6,361 nucleotides of DNA, taken from assembly GCA_027486075.1 (NCBI GenBank), contig JAIXPU010000036.1, forward strand, positions 1 through 6,361, given 5' to 3'. This document shows positions 1 to 5,166 of this stretch, piece by piece; position 1 is the first letter of the stretch, and the number at the start of each line of letters is the position of its first letter. The notes beneath the pieces are model-generated. The model was not told the DNA's origin, made no database searches, and worked only from the letters and a program-made list of their open reading frames with translations. A program made the position numbers and the translations under genes. This DNA is from Streptomycetaceae bacterium. GTDB taxonomy: Bacteria > Actinomycetota > Actinomycetes > Nanopelagicales > Nanopelagicaceae.

Positions 1-234
1 ACTCTTGCGTTTTTGATCCCTGTTTTAGACCCAGATCGCGTGATTTTAGGTGGATACGCAGTGCGTATCTCCGAGTTACTCATACCAAGGCTTAAATATC
101 ACTTAGAGAGAAAAAATAAGAATATGAGCACTTTTACCCTGGATACATCTCCACTAGATACTGATGCAGCTCTCTTCGGAGGATATATCTCGGCTCAAGA
201 GGAACTATTTAATGCACCTCACTCAATTGCATAG
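1..234 (+). CDS. ROK-family protein, C-terminal fragment (5' end outside window)
   Basis: The frame is open from base 1 to the TAG at 232-234, giving about 77 residues, so this is the tail of a longer gene whose start lies upstream. The stretch LDPDRVILGGY, then LLIPRL and later DTDAALFGGY, matches the end of ROK proteins (sugar kinases and NagC/XylR-type repressors), where a 'NPE-VILGG' strand precedes a helix and a 'GDDAALLGAA' motif closes the actin-like fold. ROK members either phosphorylate hexoses or, with an N-terminal winged helix, repress sugar-use operons in response to a sugar. The catalytic DxGxT, zinc-binding and DNA-binding regions are not in the window, so kinase and regulator cannot be separated. 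The gene runs tail to tail with the 645-residue protein, 7 bp apart. An in-frame TTG at 13 is inside the domain and is not a believable start. Confidence 0.82.
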   Translation, partial: TLAFLIPVLDPDRVILGGYAVRISELLIPRLKYHLERKNKNMSTFTLDTSPLDTDAALFGGYISAQEELFNAPHSIA

Positions 235-240
235 CTATTG
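224..240 (+). terminator. Weak stem-loop between convergent genes, possible terminator
   Basis: Arms CAATTGC (224-230) and GCTATTG (234-240) pair over seven positions with one T-T mismatch around an ATA loop, and an AT-rich run follows. It overlaps the stop codon of the ROK fragment and lies just before the stop of the opposite gene. The stem is short and AT-rich and there is no clean U-tract, so it is at best a weak terminator and may be chance. Confidence 0.22.
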
Positions 241-241
241 A

Positions 242-2179
242 TTATTTAATTGGTTCCCAATCAGAGCGTGATGAATAAGGGTTCTCATAGGTTGGCTTAT
301 TCACATATCTTGAATAGGTAAAGTCAAAGGTTGCTCCAGCTCCGGGTGCAAGATCTATGGTCAACCACTTGCTATTTATACTTACCGTTTCTGTCTGACC
401 GTCTTCGGTAGAAATCTTTACTGAGTTAAATCTATTCTCACCGAAATTGCCCGCCTGAATTGTGACAGTGCGAGGCTCGGTTGTATTGAGATTAATTATC
501 ACCACGGTCATTTCATCTGCTGTGACTTTCTCAACCATCGCTGCAACGCTATCTGGAAGTCCAGCTCGCTTCTTCTCTCCATCAAAGTAGCGAACTTTTG
601 CGAATTGCAGACCGCCGTGAGAAATATGCATTGGTGAACCACTGAGCATTTGGGATAAGCCCTCAAAATAGATTGGGTTGAACTCTTGCCAGGCATGGAT
701 GCTGTATCCCGGGATACGCAGATCCAAACCAACTTCTACATCAGCAGTTGCTGGGTCATACGAGTTCCAATTGCGTGGGTCTCCTGTGAGTGATCGCATC
801 TTATGTAGTTGTGAATCAATGAGCTCAAGGTTTGCTTGCAGAATTTTTGTTGGGTAATCAGGAAATTTGCCTTGGATAAATTCAAACCATGAGAGCGTAT
901 TGCCGATGTAATGCTTTGTATTGCGCCCTGATTTCTTATCTCTGCCTGACACGCGTGGAACCACTATCTGGTTGCGGTCGCTCTCGTGGGGCAAGGCATT
1001 TATTCGATCAAGATCTTCTTGCGCCATAGAAGCAGTCCAGAGATAGATCATGTGGCGCGCTGATGGTTGGCGATAATCCGCCCAACCGCTATCAAGGCGG
1101 CGATGAGGAACAGCGATTGTGCCGCTCTCTTCTTTTCGCAGAGACCAGATTAAATCGAATTGCGATCTTGGTAGCTCTAGATATTTGGTATCGCCTGTAA
1201 GTAAAAGCGCGTTCATCGCAGCATTTGTTAACGGTTCAATAATTGTCATAAAGCCGTGTGGCCAGCGCCAGCCGTAATAGCCGCCCCACCACTTGCCTTC
1301 GTTGAATTCGCCAATCTGCCCTGAGGTCCCGATGTTGTCGGGGATGATTCCATTGTTCTGCTCGCACCTATCCATCCATGCGCTGATGTATTCGAGAGCT
1401 GTCTGCTTAATAGATTCATCGTGTGAGTACATGTATGAATGGGTTAAGAGAGAGGTTGAATTGAGATTGAGTGGCACATCTCCACGGTTCATCCGTTGAT
1501 TCATTTTCTCAATTAAATCAGCGTAGATTTCAGGATCAGACCACTGGCAGCGCATGGATGAAAAGTCAGTCTTTATGACATCTTCATACGGAGCGGGATA
1601 GTCATCAAGCACTGTGCGATGTGTTGACCAATCTTCTTCGGTCACAACCTGACGTGGACCTTTGCTGCCTGTTAGTGGCGAGCGCATCAATTTAAGTTCG
1701 GGGTCGTAGTTCGGCGCTTCTTCATCTTCACCTGTGTAGAGACGGGCAAAGCGATCTGCTCTTTGGCGATTAATAAGTGATTCGGGTTTTGTCAGACCTA
1801 AGAAATAATGAAAGAGATAGCCTTCACCGTGATGCATCCAGTCGTAATAGCCATCGAACTCTCGGTAAATCTGACCGTACTTGGTCCACTGCAGCGTGAT
1901 GGCCTCCCACATTTTTTTAGCTAATTCGTACACTTCTTCGCTGCCGCCAACGCTGTAGAAAAGCGCGAGATACATAAAGCCTTCATAGGGGTCATCCGAG
2001 CCATCCATCCCAGGCCATTCGTCATGCCAAATCAGCGAGCCATCAGGTCGGGTGTATCGCGCAACAAACTCAGGGGCTGCAGCGTTGAGTTTGTCGATGA
2101 TTTCACGCTCGAGCCGCGCCCATTCTGGAACTGTTACCTTTGAATTAATAGCAATCCGTGGATGGGTCTCGGAACTCAT
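242..2179 (-). CDS. Uncharacterised 645-residue protein, putative alpha/alpha-barrel carbohydrate-active enzyme
   Basis: I cannot assign a named family. There is no signal peptide or membrane segment, so it is probably cytoplasmic. Residues about 15-530 are rich in helices and in clustered Trp, Tyr, His, Asp and Glu: HDEWPGMDGSDDPYEGF (52-68), EFDGYYDWMHHGEGY (107-121), GKWWGGYYGWRWPHGF (295-310) and SGWADYR (364-370). Such aromatic/acidic clusters at helix ends are typical of (alpha/alpha)6 six-hairpin glycosidases, lyases and epimerases, where they line the sugar-binding cleft. Residues about 545-625 look like a small beta-sandwich (VVIINLNTTEPRTVTI, then WLTIDLAPGAGATFDF), as often follows such barrels. 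The start at 2179 has no Shine-Dalgarno but has a TACTCT box 6 nt upstream, fitting leaderless transcription. Proximity of a ROK protein is weak support for a sugar-related role. The gene itself is certain; fold is moderate confidence and substrate unknown. Confidence 0.75.
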   Translation of the reverse strand: MSSETHPRIAINSKVTVPEWARLEREIIDKLNAAAPEFVARYTRPDGSLIWHDEWPGMDGSDDPYEGFMYLALFYSVGGSEEVYELAKKMWEAITLQWTKYGQIYREFDGYYDWMHHGEGYLFHYFLGLTKPESLINRQRADRFARLYTGEDEEAPNYDPELKLMRSPLTGSKGPRQVVTEEDWSTHRTVLDDYPAPYEDVIKTDFSSMRCQWSDPEIYADLIEKMNQRMNRGDVPLNLNSTSLLTHSYMYSHDESIKQTALEYISAWMDRCEQNNGIIPDNIGTSGQIGEFNEGKWWGGYYGWRWPHGFMTIIEPLTNAAMNALLLTGDTKYLELPRSQFDLIWSLRKEESGTIAVPHRRLDSGWADYRQPSARHMIYLWTASMAQEDLDRINALPHESDRNQIVVPRVSGRDKKSGRNTKHYIGNTLSWFEFIQGKFPDYPTKILQANLELIDSQLHKMRSLTGDPRNWNSYDPATADVEVGLDLRIPGYSIHAWQEFNPIYFEGLSQMLSGSPMHISHGGLQFAKVRYFDGEKKRAGLPDSVAAMVEKVTADEMTVVIINLNTTEPRTVTIQAGNFGENRFNSVKISTEDGQTETVSINSKWLTIDLAPGAGATFDFTYSRYVNKPTYENPYSSRSDWEPIK

Positions 2180-2185
2180 TCCAAA

Positions 2186-2191
2186 AGAGTA
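2186..2191 (-). promoter_or_regulatory. Leaderless-type -10 box for the 645-residue protein gene
   Basis: On the minus strand the hexamer TACTCT fits TANNNT and is followed by exactly six bases (TTTGGA) before the ATG at 2179. This spacing would put the transcription start on the A of the start codon. No recognisable -35 and no good Shine-Dalgarno are seen. It mirrors the box for the divergent protease gene. Confidence 0.55.
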
Positions 2192-2236
2192 TCTCAGCGC
2201 TCTTGGATTTCGGCATCGGCTGTCGGTGGTGGGTTC

Positions 2237-2242
2237 TAGGCT
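2237..2242 (+). promoter_or_regulatory. Leaderless-type -10 box for the serine protease gene
   Basis: TAGGCT fits TANNNT and is separated by six bases (CGCTAC) from the ATG at 2249. No purine-rich ribosome site lies between, so a transcript starting at the ATG is the simplest reading. No convincing -35 is visible. Confidence 0.55.
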
Positions 2243-2248
2243 CGCTAC

Positions 2249-2986
2249 ATGAGTGAATCACCTGGCAATAAGTTCATGGCCCTACTTGTCATTGTTGCTG
2301 CTCCCTTTGCAATGGGGGCATTCTTTTTGGCGTGGTCACCGGCACAGCAGTATTCGATTACTGATCCAGCTATTGACGGTTACGTACAGCCTCGGGATGT
2401 AAACAAGATTGTCAATGACACATCCCGCTCCACGGTTGCAGTCTTCTGCGATGCTCCAAAGAAAGAGGGCATCGGTTCAGCCTGGGCAGTTGTTCTCGAT
2501 GAAGAGCAATACAGCGAATACGAACAGGTTTACATCACTAATTATCACGTCATCGATGATTGCATCGGCCAAGAAAAGTATCTGACTATTTCACGAGCCT
2601 ACAAGAAGGCTTTCTCGGCGCGAATCATTACGATGGATAAAGAAAATGATTTAGCAGTGCTTGTTTCAGATCTCAAGGTCCCTGCGCTAAAGCTTGCGCA
2701 AAGTGCGCCGTTTCCTGGTTACTGGGTAATGACCTCAGGAAGCGCCGATGCCTACCAAGGCTCAATTTCATTTGGAACGGTGTTAAACGTAACTGATACC
2801 GAGGTGTTGATTACCGCCAATGTCTCCGCCGGAAATAGCGGTGGGCCACTTGTTGATAATGAAGGTAATGTAATCGGTACCGTCTCGTGGTCGAGCAAGC
2901 TTGAGCAATACAACGGCGCGATGTCGCTGGATGCGATGTGCACCAAGATTCTGAGCTGCGATAGTGAGTATTACTGGGAATTCTGA
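2249..2986 (+). CDS. Membrane-anchored trypsin-like (HtrA/S1C-type) serine protease without PDZ
   Basis: This is a 245-residue chymotrypsin-fold protease. A hydrophobic segment at about residues 10-29 is an uncleaved anchor or signal sequence, placing the catalytic domain outside the cytoplasmic membrane. The triad is visible: His100 in TNYHVI, Asp134 in KENDLAVL and Ser197 in the classic GNSGGPLVD. GIGSAW (74-79) matches the GSGF/W strand entering the first barrel. Four cysteines (67, 105, 231, 237) could form two disulfides, fitting an exported domain. Typical HtrA/DegP proteins add one or more C-terminal PDZ domains; here the protein ends about 48 residues after the catalytic serine, so it is a protease domain only. 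It is divergent from the 645-residue protein gene and converges with the CBS gene, stops 9 bp apart. Role is probably processing or quality control of envelope or secreted proteins; substrate unknown. Confidence 0.88.
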   Translation: MSESPGNKFMALLVIVAAPFAMGAFFLAWSPAQQYSITDPAIDGYVQPRDVNKIVNDTSRSTVAVFCDAPKKEGIGSAWAVVLDEEQYSEYEQVYITNYHVIDDCIGQEKYLTISRAYKKAFSARIITMDKENDLAVLVSDLKVPALKLAQSAPFPGYWVMTSGSADAYQGSISFGTVLNVTDTEVLITANVSAGNSGGPLVDNEGNVIGTVSWSSKLEQYNGAMSLDAMCTKILSCDSEYYWEF

Positions 2987-2995
2987 AGCGCGGAC

Positions 2996-3427
2996 TTAGC
3001 CAGAGCTAGAGACGTACTCTTTCAGCGCTTGATTCTCGACAGAGATCTCGTTTAGGTAGTGTTTAACAACATCCCCAATTGAAATCACGGATAGTAATTT
3101 GTTTTCGCTATCAACTACCGGAACATGGCGGATTCTCTGCTGAGTCATCATCGCCATAATCTCGGCAACTGTGGCATCGGGTGTGCAGGTGTGAACATTG
3201 ACTGTCATGATGTCGCGGACATGCAAATATTCAAGCTGATCAATCTTTCCAGGCATCGCGCGAACAACATCTCGCTCAGAGATGATTCCATCGATAACTT
3301 TGCCATCGGTAGAAACAACGAGCGCTCCCACTTTAAAGCTGTTGAGGAGTTCTACAAGATGAGGCACCGTGTCCTGGGCGCTAATTGTGTAAGCTTTTTT
3401 ATTGGCGATAATGGTTTGGATTTTCAT
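2996..3427 (-). CDS. Stand-alone tandem CBS-domain protein
   Basis: This 143-residue cytoplasmic protein consists of little more than two CBS motifs forming one Bateman module: CBS1 at about residues 8-60 (VGALVVSTDGKVIDGIISER then DVVRA) and CBS2 at about 73-127 (IMTVNVHTCTPDATVAEIM, then RIRHVPVVD and ISIGDVVKHYLNE). CBS pairs bind adenosyl ligands such as AMP, ATP, NAD or S-adenosylmethionine in the cleft and usually signal energy state; the partner is unknown. The frame extends upstream to 3535, but I choose the ATG at 3427 because an AGGAG lies five bases before it and the protein begins directly at the domain; the upstream extension has no domain character. Unlike its neighbours it uses a strong Shine-Dalgarno, and a tiny ORF ends within that site. 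I see no clear -10 box upstream; a TATATC on the minus strand near 3515-3520 is only a weak candidate. Confidence 0.9.
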   Translation of the reverse strand: MKIQTIIANKKAYTISAQDTVPHLVELLNSFKVGALVVSTDGKVIDGIISERDVVRAMPGKIDQLEYLHVRDIMTVNVHTCTPDATVAEIMAMMTQQRIRHVPVVDSENKLLSVISIGDVVKHYLNEISVENQALKEYVSSSG

Positions 3428-3432
3428 TTTTT

Positions 3433-3437
3433 CTCCT
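3433..3437 (-). promoter_or_regulatory. Shine-Dalgarno deciding the CBS gene start
   Basis: AGGAG on the minus strand is followed by five A residues and then the ATG at 3427. It sets the start 36 codons inside the longest open frame. Its first two bases are also the last two of the TAG that closes the upstream six-codon ORF. Confidence 0.8.
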
Positions 3438-3456
3438 AACCTCGGGTAGCCAACAT
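3436..3456 (-). CDS. Possible six-codon leader ORF upstream of the CBS gene
   Basis: On the minus strand an ATG at 3456 follows a near-perfect AGGAGGAG ribosome site (3461-3468) with four bases between, and encodes only MLATRG before a TAG at 3436-3438. That stop overlaps the Shine-Dalgarno of the CBS gene, and the two ATGs are 29 bases apart in different frames, so the pair is not an alternative start. A ribosome finishing here would sit on the CBS ribosome site, as in translational coupling. No repeated-codon attenuation pattern is seen. It may also be a chance ORF beside a strong ribosome site. Confidence 0.4.
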   Translation of the reverse strand: MLATRG

Positions 3457-3460
3457 ATTT

Positions 3461-3468
3461 CTCCTCCT
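3461..3468 (-). promoter_or_regulatory. Strong ribosome-binding sequence of the leader ORF
   Basis: AGGAGGAG on the minus strand, close to the full anti-16S complement, precedes the ATG at 3456. It is the strongest Shine-Dalgarno in the window and lies about 34 bases before the CBS gene ATG, too far to serve that start directly. This is the main reason to take the six-codon ORF seriously. Confidence 0.5.
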
Positions 3469-3530
3469 GGGGGTGAAATTCAATAGGTACCGGGTTAAAT
3501 CTTTCCTCTGACCAGATATAGAGCGTGGGT

Positions 3531-3543
3531 AGCACCGGGTGCT
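3531..3543. repeat. 13-bp palindrome AGCACC-G-GGTGCT, possible operator
   Basis: Perfect 6-bp arms around a single central base form a symmetric site. It lies between the divergent CBS gene and the small exported-protein gene and touches the next inverted repeat. Its core ACCGGGT (3534-3540) recurs at 3489-3495. The symmetry suits a dimeric DNA-binding regulator, but no regulator is identified. Confidence 0.35.
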
Positions 3544-3564
3544 GACCATTACAGGTGGGTCAGC
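3541..3564. repeat. Inverted repeat GCTGACC-N10-GGTCAGC
   Basis: Seven-base perfect arms at 3541-3547 and 3558-3564 are separated by ten bases, placing arm centres 17 bp apart. It lies about 34-57 bp upstream of the TATTTT box of the small exported-protein gene, a plausible place for an activator or repressor. It could also form an RNA hairpin if transcribed from the plus strand, but no U-tract follows. Confidence 0.4.
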
Positions 3565-3597
3565 GGGGTTCGATGGGCAGTCACATGGGTGCGCTGA

Positions 3598-3603
3598 TAT
3601 TTT
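3598..3603 (+). promoter_or_regulatory. Leaderless-type -10 box for the exported-protein/dehydrogenase operon
   Basis: TATTTT is separated by seven bases (TGGCGTT) from the ATG at 3611, and no Shine-Dalgarno is present. It supports the start at 3611 over the longer frame opening at 3539, because translation starting at 3539 would have to read through this box. Confidence 0.5.
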
Positions 3604-3610
3604 TGGCGTT

Positions 3611-4012
3611 ATGAAGGCTATTACTGCAGCAGTTGCTGTTCTTGCCGGTATCGCGATTGCCCTGAGTGCAGGTGCATCATTTATCTCAGATTTACGTACG
3701 CAATTAACGGGCGTTACTGATCAAGTGAAGGATTTGCTGCCTGGCGGAGATGCATATTCGCTCGGTGTTGAAGAGGGTGAGAAGATTCAAAATAGCGCCG
3801 CTTACTTAGATCAGATAGATATCGGGATGCTTCCTGGCGCTACTGAATTGATTGAGAGCGTTAAGAGCGGTCAGGCAACTCGTGAGCGCATTACACAGAT
3901 TGCAAATATCTACTTTCCTGTGGCAGCGCTGAAGAAAGGTATCTTGGATATCTCCGCCGACAATCGTGCAGATTTTGTGCGCGGAGTTATTGACGGCTAC
4001 TTCCCACAATGA
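3611..4012 (+). CDS. Small exported or membrane-anchored protein of unknown function
   Basis: A 133-residue protein. Residues about 4-25 are strongly hydrophobic and small-residue rich (AVAVLAGIAIALSAGASF), a signal peptide or N-terminal anchor, with an SAGA-S stretch that could be cleaved. The rest is soluble and mostly predicted helical, with PGGDAYSLGVEEGEKI (44-59), LIESVKSGQATRERITQIAN (80-99) and a conserved-looking end NRADFVRGVIDGYFP. There are no cysteines, no known motif and no family I recognise. I take the ATG at 3611 rather than 3539 because the signal sequence then starts at the N-terminus and a promoter-like box lies 7 nt upstream; the extra 24 residues have no export signal. 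Its stop overlaps the next gene's ATG (ATGA at 4009-4012), so the two are almost certainly translated together, hinting at a shared extracytoplasmic role. Confidence 0.72.
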   Translation: MKAITAAVAVLAGIAIALSAGASFISDLRTQLTGVTDQVKDLLPGGDAYSLGVEEGEKIQNSAAYLDQIDIGMLPGATELIESVKSGQATRERITQIANIYFPVAALKKGILDISADNRADFVRGVIDGYFPQ

Positions 4013-5136
4013 AAAAGGTCGTTACACTTCTTACCTCGCTCTTTCTTGGAGCGGGTGTGCCTGCAAATGCTGCTGATTTTGAAGATGGTTCGGTATCACT
4101 CAACATCACCAGTCGCTCGATAGATAAGGGCGTTACTGAAGGTGGTAATACACGTGGGCCAGCGCTTGCGCTCTTAAAAGATGACACTGTCTTATTGGGT
4201 GGCGGGCGCAGTGGTGGCGAACTATTGACATGGAATAAGGCAAGGACTTCTCTGCGCAGTTTAGGAAAGTTTATTCCGGCAGATCGTCGTCAAGTTGATT
4301 CACGCTTTGCCATTAACGATATTGCTGTTCTTTCTGAAAGTGCGGCTTCAGCGAAGTTGCTGATCTCTTATCCACGATTGGGCGCTGGCGGTTCGTGTGT
4401 TGAAGTCGTAATCGATGAGTTGGCCTACGACCGAACGAAGCAGCGGGCTGCCTTTGTGCGTAATTGGTTTGTGAGCAAGCCATGTGTGCCGGTATCTGCG
4501 GTGCAACATACAGCTGGGCGCTTTGAAGTCATTGATAAGAACAGCGTCTATGTGACTATCGGAGATTTGGGCTATAGCGAGATTGATAACCGCAGCAAGC
4601 GTGGTGATTTAGGTTCGGTCTTTAAGTTAACCGCTAAATCTGCAGTGAAGGTCTCGCAAGGCCATCGCAATGCACAAGGAATTGTTCTCTTCGATATGAA
4701 GGTCTTGATGACGGCAGAACATGGGCCGCGTGGTGGCGATGAGTTAAATGTGATTGAAGATGGCGGCGATTACGGATGGCCCTTTGTTTCTTATGGCCAG
4801 CCATATAGCGGTGGGGATTATGTGAAGCCGGGTAAGACGGGATCACATGAAGGATATATAGAGCCGATTACTTATTGGGTTCCATCGATTGCACCGACTG
4901 AATTAGTGCAGTTACCTGTCGCGGGTTGGGGCAGTTGGGGTCGTGCGTTGGTGCTGGGAACTTTGCGTGAAGAGGTATTGGTCTTTATGAAGGTCAATGA
5001 GAAGTTAGAGGTCACCGATAGCGTGCGCGTTGATATGGGCGATCGCATCCGTGATCTTGAGGTGTTGAGTAATGGTTCTCTTCTTGCAACTACTGATTCA
5101 GGAAAGTTGATTACGGTCAGTATTTCCTTAAAGTGA
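4009..5136 (+). CDS. Secreted PQQ-dependent sugar dehydrogenase-like beta-propeller
   Basis: This 375-residue protein has a signal peptide (MKKVVTLLTSLFLGAGVPANA, cut near residue 21 after ANA) and a propeller resembling soluble glucose/aldose sugar dehydrogenases (GSDH family, relatives of E. coli YliI). Landmarks in order: QHTAGRF (166-172), whose His167 aligns with the catalytic-base histidine of the family's NHFGGR motif; VYVTIGDLG (180-188); GHRNAQGI (218-225), with the Arg and Asn used for PQQ binding; AEHGPRGGDELNVI (236-249); YGWP (255-258); WVPSIAPTEL (290-299); GDRIRDLEVL (344-353), with the paired arginines. The family oxidises aldoses with PQQ and calcium outside the membrane. The first 130 residues are divergent and the usual GLLGIALHP block is only loosely kept (AINDIAVL), so activity is not assured; non-enzymatic homologues exist. 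No PQQ biosynthesis gene is in view. Cys130 and Cys159 could pair. Overlaps the preceding gene by 4 bp and has no ribosome site of its own. Confidence 0.85.
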   Translation: MKKVVTLLTSLFLGAGVPANAADFEDGSVSLNITSRSIDKGVTEGGNTRGPALALLKDDTVLLGGGRSGGELLTWNKARTSLRSLGKFIPADRRQVDSRFAINDIAVLSESAASAKLLISYPRLGAGGSCVEVVIDELAYDRTKQRAAFVRNWFVSKPCVPVSAVQHTAGRFEVIDKNSVYVTIGDLGYSEIDNRSKRGDLGSVFKLTAKSAVKVSQGHRNAQGIVLFDMKVLMTAEHGPRGGDELNVIEDGGDYGWPFVSYGQPYSGGDYVKPGKTGSHEGYIEPITYWVPSIAPTELVQLPVAGWGSWGRALVLGTLREEVLVFMKVNEKLEVTDSVRVDMGDRIRDLEVLSNGSLLATTDSGKLITVSISLK

Positions 5137-5166
5137 CTTAGTATCTGGCCTTGTTACCACTTCCGG

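Noticed and set aside
2985..3033. Possible terminators after the protease gene: AAGCGC/GCGCTT and TAGC-CAGA-GCTA
   Set aside because: The first pair is separated by more than 30 bases and the second has only a 4-bp stem; neither has a U-tract.
3428..3535. Longer CBS protein starting at 3535 (179 residues)
   Set aside because: The extra 36 residues show no domain character and would be translated through two ribosome sites; the ATG at 3427 has an AGGAG at ideal spacing.
3539..3610. 24-residue N-terminal extension of the small exported protein
   Set aside because: It would bury the signal sequence inside the protein and cross the inverted repeat and the TATTTT promoter-like box; no ribosome site precedes 3539.
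5130..5166. AAGTG/CACTT inverted pair after the propeller gene
   Set aside because: Five-base arms with a loop of more than 20 bases and no T-run; expected by chance.
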